Source: Phycisphaeraceae bacterium (GTDB lineage Bacteria > Planctomycetota > Phycisphaerae > Phycisphaerales > UBA1924). From it: a stretch of DNA of 64,000 nucleotides. Numbering within the stretch: position 1 is the stretch's first letter; each line of letters opens with the position of its first letter. The notes beneath the pieces are model-generated. The model saw only the letters and a list, made by a program, of their open reading frames with translations. It searched no databases and was not told where the DNA came from. The stretch is taken from positions 1,178,001-1,242,000 of the forward strand of contig CP060234.1 of the NCBI GenBank assembly GCA_023898685.1, read 5' to 3'. This document shows, one piece after another, positions 41,349-50,412 of the stretch. Made by a program: the position numbers and the translations under genes.

Positions 41349-43834
41349 TCGCCCTGGTCGTCGCCGCGGGGCCCGTCGCGGCCCAGGCGGATGACCCGGT
41401 CGCGGCGGCCGCGGCGGACGACGCGGCGCGGGTGGCGCTGATCGACCTGCGGCTGCCCGAGTCGCCCACGCCCGAGGACTACGAGATCGCGGCCCGCCTG
41501 CTCGGGATCGCCAGCGAGCTGGCGCCCAAGGACGCCGACCTCGCCCGCCTGGAGACGGCCGCGGCGTTCGGGACGGGCGAGCCCGGGCTGCTGGCCGGTG
41601 CGACGGCGCGTGTCGTAGCGCTCGATCCTTCGGATACGGTGGCCCAACTCAGGCTGATCACGGCGCGGATCGCGCAGAGGCAAACGGCCGAGGAGAGGCT
41701 CGCGCTGTACGAGAAGCTGCTGGGCCCGGCCGGGGTGTCGATCGACCACACGGTGCGCAGCCGGCTGGCGGTCGACGCGGCGCTGATCGAGCGCGAGCAG
41801 GGCAACCTCGACAGGTTCCTGAGCTTGTTGACGCTGGCCTCGAGCCTCGACCAGACGAACAAGGAGGCGAGGCACCTCGCGTCGAGCTACTTCGCCGAGT
41901 ATGCGGGCGAGGACCCCGACAGCCTGACGGGCGAGCTCGAGCTGAACCTCGAGCTGATGTGGGCCGACCCGATCGACCCGAACGTGCACTTCGGCATCTC
42001 GCGCGAGCTCGCGGTCGAGGGGGCGATGCGGGAGGCGCTGCGGTTCTACGAGATCGGCATGACGATCCTCTATCGGGCGGGGCTCGTCCAGCCCCGGCAG
42101 AAGGTGGAGGAACTCGCGATGCGCTGGCTGCTCGACGGCCCGCGGTTCGTGCTCGACTCGATCGAGCAGGAGCTGAAGCTGGCCCGCGACAACGCGCGGA
42201 TCAAGTATGAGCTCGACAAGCAGCGAGACGTGCCCGACCGGCTGCTGACGCCGCCCGACGAGGTGTTCCTCGACCCGCTGTACGAGAAGATCCGGATCAT
42301 CGCGGCGATGGACGCGATGGACAAGAGCGCGGTTCTGGAGGGCCTGCGCGAACTCGACAAGTACACCGAGCACGAGTTCAAGAAGATCCAGGAAGCAACG
42401 ACGCTGGACGACGAGAAGTCGCGGGCGAAGGCGTTCGAGGAGTTCACGTCGACGCTCGTGTCGGCCCAGTTCATGCGGATGCTGGCGAACGTCGACGTCA
42501 GGCAGACGCAGTCGATCATCCCGCAGATCCCCAAGTACATCGGCGAGGAGAAGTGGAATCAGTTGCGTCGGCCCCTGGAGGCGTGGGTGGCGCTGCGCAC
42601 GGGCGACCTGGACACGACTCGGGCGATCCTCCAGGAGATCGGGGCGAAGACGCCCGCGATGCGGGTATGCAGGGCCGAGTTGCTGGTCGCCGAGGGCAAG
42701 GACGCCGAGGCGGCGGCCGAGTATGAGTATGTCCTGAGGCACGAGTCGTTCGTGCCGTTCGGGGCGTGGGCCCGATCGCGCGCGATGGAGTTGACAGGCC
42801 GCACGGATCCTGTCACGCCGGCGGGCCGGCGGATGCAGCGTCTGGTGGCCGAGGTGCCCGCGTCGCTGGACCATTTCATCAGCGACCCGGCCGAGATGCT
42901 GTCGCTGAAGATCGAGCCCGTGCAGGACGACTTTCCGCCGGGCGAGCGGGCGAGACTGAAGATCACGGTGATGAACACGACGCCCTGGCCTTTGTCGATC
43001 GGGCCGAGCCGGACGATCTCATCGCGGTTCCTGCTCGGCGTCGACGCGGACGACGTGGACGAGTTTGGCGCCCCGCCGCAGCCGGTGGTGGTCGACATGG
43101 ACCGGAGGCTGCGCCTTGACCCCACGGAAAAGCTGTCGGTCGAGGTGGGTGTCGAGGCGGGGCTGAACGGGATGATCTTCGACGCGGCGAACCGGGGGAT
43201 CATCCGCCAGCGTTGGCAGGGGTGGCAGTCGCCCACGCTGAACAGCGACGGGGCCTACGTCGCCGGGCCCTACGGGCTGAGCGATTCGAGTGAGAAGTTC
43301 ACGCGGTCGACCCGGCCCGAGGCGAGGCTTCCCGGGCCCGACCTCGCGGCTTTCGTGGGCGACGCGGCCTCGCCCGACACCATCGTTGCGGCGGTCGAGT
43401 CGGCGGCGGCCTGGCTGCGGCGGGGCGATGGCGACGAGCCCGCGCGGGTCGTCTCGGCCCTGACCGAACGGTATCTGTCGGCTGGGCCCACTGAGCGGGC
43501 GTTGATGGTCTCGGCGCTGCCCACGGCAAGCCAGGTTCCGGCGATGGCCCCGTTTGACGAGATGGTGCGCCGGGAGACGGGGCTCGAGGCGGTTCGGAAG
43601 GTGTCGACGCCCCGCGTGGTGGCGGCGATGGTGCTGGTCACGCGCGTCACCGACGCCGATGACCCGCTGCTTGCCGCCGCGGCGGGGAGCGGGGACGAAT
43701 CGCTGGTGAGGCTCGCCGCGCTGGTGTCCGATCGGCTGCGTGAGGGCCGGCCCGCGTACTCGAAGACGGGGCGGGGGCTCGCGGCGCTCGCGGGATCGAG
43801 CAAGGCGACCGCGGCCGGTCGCGGGGGGCCGTGA
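41291..43834 (+). CDS. Large exported protein with helical repeats, function unknown
   Basis: 847 residues from the ATG at 41291; the signal peptide GFLIALVVAAGPVAAQADDP fixes the start to this neighbourhood. Residues ~40-560 are alpha-helical and repeat-like (YEIAARLLGIASELAPKDAD, RLITARIAQRQTAEERLALY, HFGISRELAVEGAMREALRF), suggestive of TPR/Sel1-type scaffolds. The C-terminal third has a beta-sandwich-like segment (ARLKITVMNTTPWPLSIGPS) and a helical end. No enzyme motif was found. The stop overlaps the GTG of the flippase-like gene, so they are probably co-expressed. Likely an extracytoplasmic scaffold or assembly factor; this is inference. Confidence 0.72.
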   Translation: MFLVLLGGVRRVGRHAGFLIALVVAAGPVAAQADDPVAAAAADDAARVALIDLRLPESPTPEDYEIAARLLGIASELAPKDADLARLETAAAFGTGEPGLLAGATARVVALDPSDTVAQLRLITARIAQRQTAEERLALYEKLLGPAGVSIDHTVRSRLAVDAALIEREQGNLDRFLSLLTLASSLDQTNKEARHLASSYFAEYAGEDPDSLTGELELNLELMWADPIDPNVHFGISRELAVEGAMREALRFYEIGMTILYRAGLVQPRQKVEELAMRWLLDGPRFVLDSIEQELKLARDNARIKYELDKQRDVPDRLLTPPDEVFLDPLYEKIRIIAAMDAMDKSAVLEGLRELDKYTEHEFKKIQEATTLDDEKSRAKAFEEFTSTLVSAQFMRMLANVDVRQTQSIIPQIPKYIGEEKWNQLRRPLEAWVALRTGDLDTTRAILQEIGAKTPAMRVCRAELLVAEGKDAEAAAEYEYVLRHESFVPFGAWARSRAMELTGRTDPVTPAGRRMQRLVAEVPASLDHFISDPAEMLSLKIEPVQDDFPPGERARLKITVMNTTPWPLSIGPSRTISSRFLLGVDADDVDEFGAPPQPVVVDMDRRLRLDPTEKLSVEVGVEAGLNGMIFDAANRGIIRQRWQGWQSPTLNSDGAYVAGPYGLSDSSEKFTRSTRPEARLPGPDLAAFVGDAASPDTIVAAVESAAAWLRRGDGDEPARVVSALTERYLSAGPTERALMVSALPTASQVPAMAPFDEMVRRETGLEAVRKVSTPRVVAAMVLVTRVTDADDPLLAAAAGSGDESLVRLAALVSDRLREGRPAYSKTGRGLAALAGSSKATAAGRGGP

Positions 43835-44808
43835 TCACGCCGCCTCTCACCGACGAGGGCGCCGTCCCGGTCGGGCCGGCGTCGATGAAGGCCCATCGCC
43901 TGCGACGCCTCGTCGGGTTCACGATCGGGCTGGGGCTTTTCGGCGCGGCTGTTTGGGTGATCGCCCGCGGCGGGGCCGACTTCCGCTCGGCGCTCGACGC
44001 GGCCCGGCACGCACCCTGGTGGCTGGGCGCGGCGGTCGTCGTGCTGCCTCTCGTGAACTGGCTGCTGGTCGGCACGTCGTTCTGGGTGCTCCAGAACCGC
44101 TACGGCTCGGTCGGGTGGCGGGAGATGCTGGCGCTGATCGCCAGCGCGTGGCTGCTGAACTATCTGCCGCTGCGGCCCGGCATGTTCGGGCGGCTCGCCT
44201 ACCACAAGCACGTCAACCAGATCCGCTACGCCGACTCGGCGCGGGTGCTCGTCTACTCCGTTTCGCTCACAGGCGTGTCGATCGGGCTGCTGCTCGTCAT
44301 CGCGATCCTGGTGCGCTTCGGCGGGGCGTGGGGATGGGTGTGGTGCGTGCCCGCGCCGATCGTGATGGGGGCGGCGGCGATCGCGCTGCGTCCGCACGGG
44401 CCGCTCTGGTGGCGGCTGGCAACGTCGGCCCTGCTCAAGTACCTCGACATGATGGTGTGGATCTGGCGATACGCCGCCGCGTTCGCGTTGATCGGCTCGC
44501 CGCTCGACTTCCAGACGGCGCTGTTCGTCGCGGCGGTGAGCCAGGCGGCGTTCCTGATCCCTCTGGCGGGCAACGGGCTGGGCATCCGCGAGTGGGGCGT
44601 GCGGGCCGCCTCGGCGGTGCAGATCGGGCTGCTCGCCGACGTGGTGAATCGGGCGGCGGAGGTAACCGTGTCGCTGCCGCTCGGCCTCGTCGGGACGGCG
44701 TGGGCGGCCCGCCGGATGGCCCGTTTGCGTGCGGAGAGGGGGATCCTCGCCCGGCCGACGCCCGAACAGGCGGCTTCTGGTGGACCGGACCCGGAATCCG
44801 GCCGATGA
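43831..44808 (+). CDS. Flippase-like / LPG-synthase transmembrane domain protein
   Basis: 325 residues from the GTG at 43831 (GTGA overlap). About eight membrane helices with the DUF6311-/AglD2-like pattern of the lysylphosphatidylglycerol synthase TM family: LVNWLLVGTSFWVLQNRYGS, NYLPLRPGMFGRLAYHK, and SQAAFLIPLAGNGLGIREWG near the end. Proteins of this family move or modify lipid-linked precursors. No cytoplasmic synthase domain is attached, so it is a TM-only member; the link to the preceding exported protein is positional. C-terminal tail is Arg-rich. Confidence 0.78.
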   Translation: MITPPLTDEGAVPVGPASMKAHRLRRLVGFTIGLGLFGAAVWVIARGGADFRSALDAARHAPWWLGAAVVVLPLVNWLLVGTSFWVLQNRYGSVGWREMLALIASAWLLNYLPLRPGMFGRLAYHKHVNQIRYADSARVLVYSVSLTGVSIGLLLVIAILVRFGGAWGWVWCVPAPIVMGAAAIALRPHGPLWWRLATSALLKYLDMMVWIWRYAAAFALIGSPLDFQTALFVAAVSQAAFLIPLAGNGLGIREWGVRAASAVQIGLLADVVNRAAEVTVSLPLGLVGTAWAARRMARLRAERGILARPTPEQAASGGPDPESGR

Positions 44809-44905
44809 CTCGGGTCGTATGTTTGTAGAGAGGCGCTCCGCGGGCTTGCGTCCACGGCTCGCTTGCGTGCATCGACGTTTCGGGTCGGGCTGAAGGCACG
44901 GTCGC

Positions 44906-46024
44906 ATGGTCAGCAAGATCGAACAGGACCACCAACGCTTCCGCCAGATTGTGCGGGGCAAGATCCGCAAGGACCTGCGGAAGTTCCTCTCGCGCGACGA
45001 GCTGATCGGGCGCGAGGGCAAGAAGCTCGTCTCGATCCCGGTTCATGACATCGACATCCCGACGTTCCGCTACGGCGACAACTCGACCGGCGTTGGCATG
45101 GGCGAGGGCGAGGAGGGCCAGAGCGTCGGCCAGCAGCCCGGCTCTGGCGACAACGCGGGCGGCGAGGAAGAAGGCAAGCACATCACCGAGGTCGACATCA
45201 GCCTCGAGGAGCTCGCCGACATCCTTGCCGACGAACTCGAACTGCCCCGCATCGAGCCCAGGGGCAGCCACCGCCTGACGACGGTCAAGGACAAGTACTC
45301 CGGCGTCCGCCCCGTGGGCCCCAGCGCGCTGCGGCACTTCAAGCGGTCGTACAAGGAGGCGCTCAAACGCCAGCTCGCGATGGGCGAGTACGACCCCGAT
45401 GATCCGATCGTCGTCCCGGTGCGCGACGACATGCGGTTCCGTTCCTGGAACGAGGTGAAGGCCCCGCAGTCGAACGCGGTGATCGTCTACATGATGGACG
45501 TCTCCGGCTCGATGGGCGACGAGCAGAAGGAACTCGTCCGTCTCGAGGCGTTCTGGATCGACACCTGGCTGAGGCGCAACTACGAGGGCATCGAGAGCCG
45601 CTACGTCGTCCACGATGTCCGCGCCGGCGAGGTCGACAAGCAGACCTTCTTCTCCATCCGCGAGGACGGGGGCACGCGCATCTCGAGCGCGTTCAATCTG
45701 TGCAAGGATCTGCTCGCCGAGAGCTACGACCCCAACGACTGGAACATCTACCTCTTCCACTTCTCCGACGGCGACAACTCCTCGGAGGCGGACAACAAGC
45801 TCTGTGTGAAGCTGCTCGACGAGCACCTGATCCCGTCGAGCAACATGTTCGGCTACTGCCAGGTCGCCTCGGCCTACGGGTCGGGCAACTTCATCAACGT
45901 CCTGCACGACGCGTTCCCGAAGGGGTCGCCCGACAAACAGGGCCCGAGGATCATCACCAGCCGGGTGAACCGCAAGGACGACATCTATGACTCGCTGCGG
46001 ACGTTCTTCAGGCAGGGGCGGTGA
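44906..46024 (+). CDS. DUF444 (YeaH/YhbH-like) protein with vWA fold
   Basis: 372 residues. N-terminal basic helical part (RFRQIVRGKIRKDLRKFL), an acidic Gly-rich linker (GEGEEGQSVGQQPGSGDN), and a C-terminal von Willebrand A domain with a MIDAS-type VYMMDVSGSMGDEQKEL and LFHFSDGDNSSEAD. DUF444 proteins normally lie beside the serine kinase prkA and spoVR, forming a stress- or sporulation-linked trio; neither neighbour is here, so the gene is isolated. ATG at 44906; no strong ribosome-binding site is visible. Confidence 0.9.
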   Translation: MVSKIEQDHQRFRQIVRGKIRKDLRKFLSRDELIGREGKKLVSIPVHDIDIPTFRYGDNSTGVGMGEGEEGQSVGQQPGSGDNAGGEEEGKHITEVDISLEELADILADELELPRIEPRGSHRLTTVKDKYSGVRPVGPSALRHFKRSYKEALKRQLAMGEYDPDDPIVVPVRDDMRFRSWNEVKAPQSNAVIVYMMDVSGSMGDEQKELVRLEAFWIDTWLRRNYEGIESRYVVHDVRAGEVDKQTFFSIREDGGTRISSAFNLCKDLLAESYDPNDWNIYLFHFSDGDNSSEADNKLCVKLLDEHLIPSSNMFGYCQVASAYGSGNFINVLHDAFPKGSPDKQGPRIITSRVNRKDDIYDSLRTFFRQGR

Positions 46025-46138
46025 GAAGAAGGCACTGATGCACGCAGGCACAAAGGCACGGGGGGCAGAAGCCCGGGTGCTGATTGTGTGAATGCGCGAG
46101 GGGATTCACTACGATGGGGTGTTCCCGAGGAGTGCCCC

Positions 46139-46645
46139 GTGATCCCCCTGTTTGTCGGCTATGCCCTGGTCGTCTGGGTCGCCGCCGCCCGTCATCGTCG
46201 GCGGGTCGGGGGGTTCTTGGCGGTGCTGATGGGGCTGGCGGGGCTTGTGGGGCTGAACTATCTCCACGGCCTGCTCAGCGACTGGTCGGGCGGGACGATC
46301 TTCCTTCCGGTTCTCCGCAGCATCATGTATCCCTACACGGCCCTTGTCGTCGTCATCGGGTTCTACATCGCCTGCCTGCCCCGCACCTCGCTCGTCGGGT
46401 GCGCTCATTGCGGCTACAGCCTGCACGGGCTCTCGCCTCGCTACGGCATCTTCTTTTGTCCCGAGTGCGGCGGTGGCACGCCCGTGCAGCAGGCCTACCG
46501 GCGGTCGGGGGCCGACCGGCCCGATCTGCGGGGCACCGATCGTCGACTATCCGCGCATCACGCGGTGGGCGCCGCCCGCAATCAGGATCAGCAGCGGCAG
46601 CCCACCGATGAGCCCCCATCGGATCGCGCCCAGCGTCCCGGGTGA
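46139..46645 (+). CDS. Membrane protein with C-terminal zinc ribbon
   Basis: 168 residues from the GTG at 46139, chosen for a GAGGAG site seven bases upstream. Three hydrophobic segments (VGYALVVWVAAARH; FLAVLMGLAGLVGLNYLHGL; TALVVVIGFYIACLP) precede a ribbon CAHCGYSLHGLSPRYGIFFC with PECGGG following. The remaining ~45 residues are Arg/Pro/Gln-rich and lie over the 3' end of the opposite gene (99-bp convergent overlap), so their reality is less certain; the natural end of a ribbon protein would be near 46500. Fourth member of the ribbon-plus-membrane set in this window. Confidence 0.65.
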   Translation: MIPLFVGYALVVWVAAARHRRRVGGFLAVLMGLAGLVGLNYLHGLLSDWSGGTIFLPVLRSIMYPYTALVVVIGFYIACLPRTSLVGCAHCGYSLHGLSPRYGIFFCPECGGGTPVQQAYRRSGADRPDLRGTDRRLSAHHAVGAARNQDQQRQPTDEPPSDRAQRPG

Positions 46646-48595
46646 GATCGGGCGGATCAGGGCGATCGGCCGGGCCGAGGGGCTGGGGGCGATCAGTTCG
46701 TCACGCCCCGCGAGCCAGAGCACGGCGGCGTCGAAGAACTCGACGTTGCCCGGGTTGACGAGCAGGGGCCGCCCGTTGACGACCTGTTGCGAACGCCAGG
46801 CGCGATCGAGGAACCAGGTGTTGGCGCCGACGACGACGGCGCGGGGTCGCTCGCCTCTGGTCGACGGCCCGCGCCCAGCGGCGGCGATGATCCAGGGACC
46901 GCGGGCGTCGCCCTGGTCGGCATCGAACCGCGGCTGGTCGGGCAGCAGGTGGCGCTGGTTGGCGGGCGTGCGGAAGTAGCGGAGCCACTGCGTCTCCGCC
47001 CAGCGGTCGTCGGAGGCGGGCAGGGTGAGCAGCGCCATCGCATCCCCATCCAGCGTGAGCGGGACGGGCCGCTCGATCGCCATCGGCAGGCCCGCGATCG
47101 CGTCGGAGATTGCCTGGTCGTTGCGCTCCGGGACGACTCTGTGCAGCGTCGAGGCGATCGGGCCGTTCGCCCCGGGCGTGCTGGCGAAGATCGGGGTGCC
47201 GGATTGCGCCGTGATCCCGTAGGACGCGAGCGGGTCCGCGACCGGGTCGGCGTCGCCGAACGTCGGGAAGACCGACGGCGCGAGGTTGACGAGCACGGGC
47301 TTGCCTTGGTCGACGAGCCCCCTGACCACCTCGCCGATGCGCTGGGCGATCTCGGTGCCCGACTTGCTGTTTGGGTCGCTCGGCCGGGCGGTCGTGGTCG
47401 AGTCGGGCCCGATGATCGCGTAGACCACGGGCCGTGTGCCGGAGGGGTCGATCTCGGTGAGGTCGGGCGGGCTCGGCTCGATCGCCGCGGCCCACTCTGC
47501 GTAGTCGATCCCCTCATGGGCGAGCCGCTCGAGCAGGCCCGTCAGCGCCCCGGCCTGGCCCACCCACCGCTGCATGACGCCGTGCACGAAAACAACGACC
47601 GGGCGAGCCGGGTCGGCGAGCACCGCGAGGGCCGAGGAAGCGAGCTGCTCGGCGCGGTCAGCGGTGGCGGCCTCCGCGGCGGCGCCCCCGACGTCGAACA
47701 GCTCCGAAGGGGGATACAGCTCGTCGAGGTCGATCGCGACCAGGCCGGGTCCGGCGTCGCGGGGCGGGCCGATGAGCAGCGCCGCCTCGCCGGTCTCGAG
47801 CGCCTTGGACACACGGTCGAGGTCGGTCTGTCCCAGGTTTGCGCCCCGTTGCGCCAACGCCGCGGCGTGGCCGCGGATCGAGTCGGCCACGCGAGCGGCA
47901 TTGCGGACACGGAGGCGAGCCTCGTCGCTCGGCGGGTCGCCCTCCATCTGGCCCAGTTCGCCCACGACGACCTCGAACTGCGGGGCGAGCTTGCCGGCGA
48001 CCCCCGCCGCGGCCCGGGCCTTCTCGGTGTCGCTCGCCGCCGCGTCCGCCGCCTCGCCCAGTTGCTTGGCCGCGACGCGGGCGAAGGCGGCGAACTGCTG
48101 GAGCCGCGGCGCGTGGGCGGTCGCGACCCCCGCCGCGGTGCTCGCGGCGGTGTCGAGCGATCCCAGTTCGGCTTCGAGCGAGTTCGCATCGGCGATCAGG
48201 CGGGCGGCCTCATCCTCGAGCTGCTGACGCCTGGGGGCCTCGCGCACGCGGAGTCGGGCGAGCAGGTCGTCGTAAAGCTCAGGTCCCCTGGGCGAGCCCG
48301 TGTCAATGAAGGTGACCGAGAGATCGGGCGACGCGTGGTCGAACGCGGCGAGCACGTCGTCGACCCGGTCGCGGGCCCGCCGGTCGATCCGGCGCCGGTC
48401 GACGGCGACCACCAACTCCAGCGGCTCGTCGAGCGTGCGCAGGCGGGCCATGGTGCGCTCGCCCAGCTCGTGCCGGCGAGCAAAGGTGAGGTCGAAGCGG
48501 GCATTGGTGTTCGAGCCGAGCACCGCGAGCGAGACGGCGATGACAGTCGCCGCGAGGGCGAGCACACCGGCGCGTATGGCGAGCGTCGTGCGCAT
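46547..48595 (-). CDS. GldG-like auxiliary protein of ABC exporter
   Basis: 682 residues. One N-terminal helix (GVLALAATVIAVSLAVLGSN), a long extracytoplasmic part and one C-terminal helix (WGLIGGLPLLILIAGGAHRV). Residues ~25-105 match the start of GldG/ABC-associated proteins (RFDLTFARRHELGERTMARL ... LELVVAVDRRR). A coiled-coil-like Ala-rich stretch occupies ~130-260 (AASTAAGVATAHAPRLQQFA). The C-terminal half has the GATase-like fold typical of these proteins (PVVYAIIGPDSTT, GKPVLVNLAPSVFPTFGD). Third gene of a minus-strand ABC operon, one base after the permease stop. It may assist substrate export or gliding-type secretion; substrate unknown. Confidence 0.78.
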   Translation of the reverse strand: MRTTLAIRAGVLALAATVIAVSLAVLGSNTNARFDLTFARRHELGERTMARLRTLDEPLELVVAVDRRRIDRRARDRVDDVLAAFDHASPDLSVTFIDTGSPRGPELYDDLLARLRVREAPRRQQLEDEAARLIADANSLEAELGSLDTAASTAAGVATAHAPRLQQFAAFARVAAKQLGEAADAAASDTEKARAAAGVAGKLAPQFEVVVGELGQMEGDPPSDEARLRVRNAARVADSIRGHAAALAQRGANLGQTDLDRVSKALETGEAALLIGPPRDAGPGLVAIDLDELYPPSELFDVGGAAAEAATADRAEQLASSALAVLADPARPVVVFVHGVMQRWVGQAGALTGLLERLAHEGIDYAEWAAAIEPSPPDLTEIDPSGTRPVVYAIIGPDSTTTARPSDPNSKSGTEIAQRIGEVVRGLVDQGKPVLVNLAPSVFPTFGDADPVADPLASYGITAQSGTPIFASTPGANGPIASTLHRVVPERNDQAISDAIAGLPMAIERPVPLTLDGDAMALLTLPASDDRWAETQWLRYFRTPANQRHLLPDQPRFDADQGDARGPWIIAAAGRGPSTRGERPRAVVVGANTWFLDRAWRSQQVVNGRPLLVNPGNVEFFDAAVLWLAGRDELIAPSPSARPIALIRPISPGTLGAIRWGLIGGLPLLILIAGGAHRVMRG

Positions 48596-48596
48596 G

Positions 48597-49319
48597 TCAG
48601 CGGCCCTCCCGGAGCATGAGCGAAACCCAGGCGAGGGCGAGCATCCACCCCGACGCGGCGAGCAGAGCGACCGCGTCCTTCGTCTCCACGACCCCCCGGG
48701 CGAAGTTAGCCGCCCGCCGCGGCACGGAGAACTCCGCGAGGATCGGGGCGAGGCGGACCGGGGCCCGCAGCGCGCCCGGACCCGAGGCGATCATGACCAG
48801 CAGCAGCACGATGAGCGTGACCAGGAACGCGAGCACCTGGCTGTCGGTCGTCGTCGAGACCAGCGTGCCCACCGCGAGATAGACCAGCGCGACGAGCACG
48901 AGCCCCACGTAGCCCGACGCGACCGCCCCCCAGTCGATCGGCCCGTCTGCGGCCCACGCGAGCAGGGCGGGGTAGGCGAGCGTGGGGATGAGCATGCAGA
49001 CGATGAAGGCCGCCGCGCCGGCGTACTTGCCCAGCATCACGCCGAGGCGGGAGACGGGAGCCGTGAGCAGGGGCTCGACGGTGCCGGAGCGGAACTCCTC
49101 ACTGAACAGGCGCATCGAGACGGCGGGGGCCACGACGATGAGCAGCCACGCCGAGGGGGCGAAGAACGAGCGGAGCGTCGCGGGCTCACCGGGCCGGACC
49201 TCCTGCATGGTGAACACGACCGCGGTGAGCAGCGTGTAGAGCGCGGTGACGATCCAGCCCACTGGGGTGCGGAACATCGCGCCGAGTTCGCGTCCCGCGA
49301 TGGCGGCGATAGAACGCAT
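48597..49319 (-). CDS. ABC-2 type permease (GldF-like)
   Basis: 240 residues with about six helices: FRTPVGWIVTALYTLLTAVV, AWLLIVVAPAVSMRLFSEEF, AAAFIVCMLIPTLAYPALLA, YVGLVLVALVYLAVGTLVST, VLAFLVTLIVLLLVMIASG and the C-terminal ALLAASGWMLALAWV. The segment SMRLFSEEFRSGTVEPLLTA is the conserved cytoplasmic elbow of ABC-2 permeases. Start ATG overlaps the ATPase stop by one base (TAATG), showing tight coupling with the genes on both sides. Confidence 0.85.
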   Translation of the reverse strand: MRSIAAIAGRELGAMFRTPVGWIVTALYTLLTAVVFTMQEVRPGEPATLRSFFAPSAWLLIVVAPAVSMRLFSEEFRSGTVEPLLTAPVSRLGVMLGKYAGAAAFIVCMLIPTLAYPALLAWAADGPIDWGAVASGYVGLVLVALVYLAVGTLVSTTTDSQVLAFLVTLIVLLLVMIASGPGALRAPVRLAPILAEFSVPRRAANFARGVVETKDAVALLAASGWMLALAWVSLMLREGR

Positions 49320-50299
49320 TAGGCCGATCCCCCGGCGGCCTTCTCCGCTTCGCTTCCTGCGTCGACGCAGGTCTCGGCCGAGTCGATCAGGCGGACGACC
49401 CGCTCTTCGAGCGAGGAGCGAACGGGCGCCAGCAGGCGGACGCCCCGGCCCGCGTCGGCCGCCGCCCGGTGCATCGCCTCGCCCTCGACGCCATCCCCCG
49501 AGGCCTCGACGCGCACCCAGCCGGGGCGTTCATCGTCGGCGAGCCTTGTTTCAATCCCCGGGAGATAGCGAGCGATCGACTCGCGCAGCGCCGGGTCGGC
49601 GGGGCCTTGGCAGACCATCTCGAACCGGTTTGCATTCCCGCCCGCGAGGCGTTCGGGCGTGTCGTCGGCGACGAGCCGGCCGGCCGCGATGACCAGTACG
49701 CGGGCGCAGGTGCGCTCGACCTCCGGGATGATGTGGGTGCAGAGCAGCACGGTCCGGTCCTGGGCGAGTTCACGGATGAGATCGCGGGTCGAGCGGATCT
49801 GGGAAGGATCGAGCCCGTTCGTCGGTTCATCGAGGATGAGCACCGGCGGGTCGTGCAGCAGGGCCGAGGCCAGACCGACGCGTTGTCGGTACCCCTTGCT
49901 GAGCACGCCGATGCGTTTGTGGGCCATGTCGGCGAGCCGGCACCGGTCGATGGCGCGGTCGACGGCTTGTCGCCGATCTGTGCGCCCCAGATTGAAAAGC
50001 CGCGCCCGATAATCGAGGTAGTCCCGCGGCGTCATCTCCGGATAGAGCGGCGCGGACTCTGGGAGGTAGCCCAGTTGGCGTCGGACGGACAGCGAATCGG
50101 CCTGGACATCGTGCCCGGCGACGGTGATCCGGCCCTCGTCGGGCGTGAGGAAGCCGGCGATCATGCGGATGGTGGTGGTCTTGCCCGCCCCGTTGGGTCC
50201 CAGCAGGCCCGTGATCAGGCCGGGCTGGAGTTCGAAGCTCATGTTCCGGACGGCCCGTGTCCGGCCGAAGGATTTGGACGCTTCGTGCACGTGGATCAT
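49319..50299 (-). CDS. ABC transporter ATP-binding protein (GldA-like)
   Basis: 326 residues. Walker A GLLGPNGAGKTTTIRMI, Q-loop PESAPLYPEM, signature LSKGYRQRVGLASALLHDPP, Walker B VLILDEPTNGLDPSQ, and switch His in VLLCTHIIPEVERTC. The C-terminal ~90 residues are an extra regulatory-like domain (RFEMVCQGPADPALRESIAR onward). First gene of the three-gene exporter operon running to 46547. A 113-bp divergent region separates it from the PAS-GAF-receiver gene, which may respond to the same conditions (inference). Confidence 0.92.
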   Translation of the reverse strand: MIHVHEASKSFGRTRAVRNMSFELQPGLITGLLGPNGAGKTTTIRMIAGFLTPDEGRITVAGHDVQADSLSVRRQLGYLPESAPLYPEMTPRDYLDYRARLFNLGRTDRRQAVDRAIDRCRLADMAHKRIGVLSKGYRQRVGLASALLHDPPVLILDEPTNGLDPSQIRSTRDLIRELAQDRTVLLCTHIIPEVERTCARVLVIAAGRLVADDTPERLAGGNANRFEMVCQGPADPALRESIARYLPGIETRLADDERPGWVRVEASGDGVEGEAMHRAAADAGRGVRLLAPVRSSLEERVVRLIDSAETCVDAGSEAEKAAGGSA

Positions 50300-50412
50300 G
50301 AGAATGGTTGAGAGCGTATCAGGGTTGAGCCGATCGTGAGGGGTTACAGGGACGTGTCTGTTCTGAGGGACCCTGGGCCCAGCTAGACTTTGACGGGGAT
50401 GGATCCGAGGTC

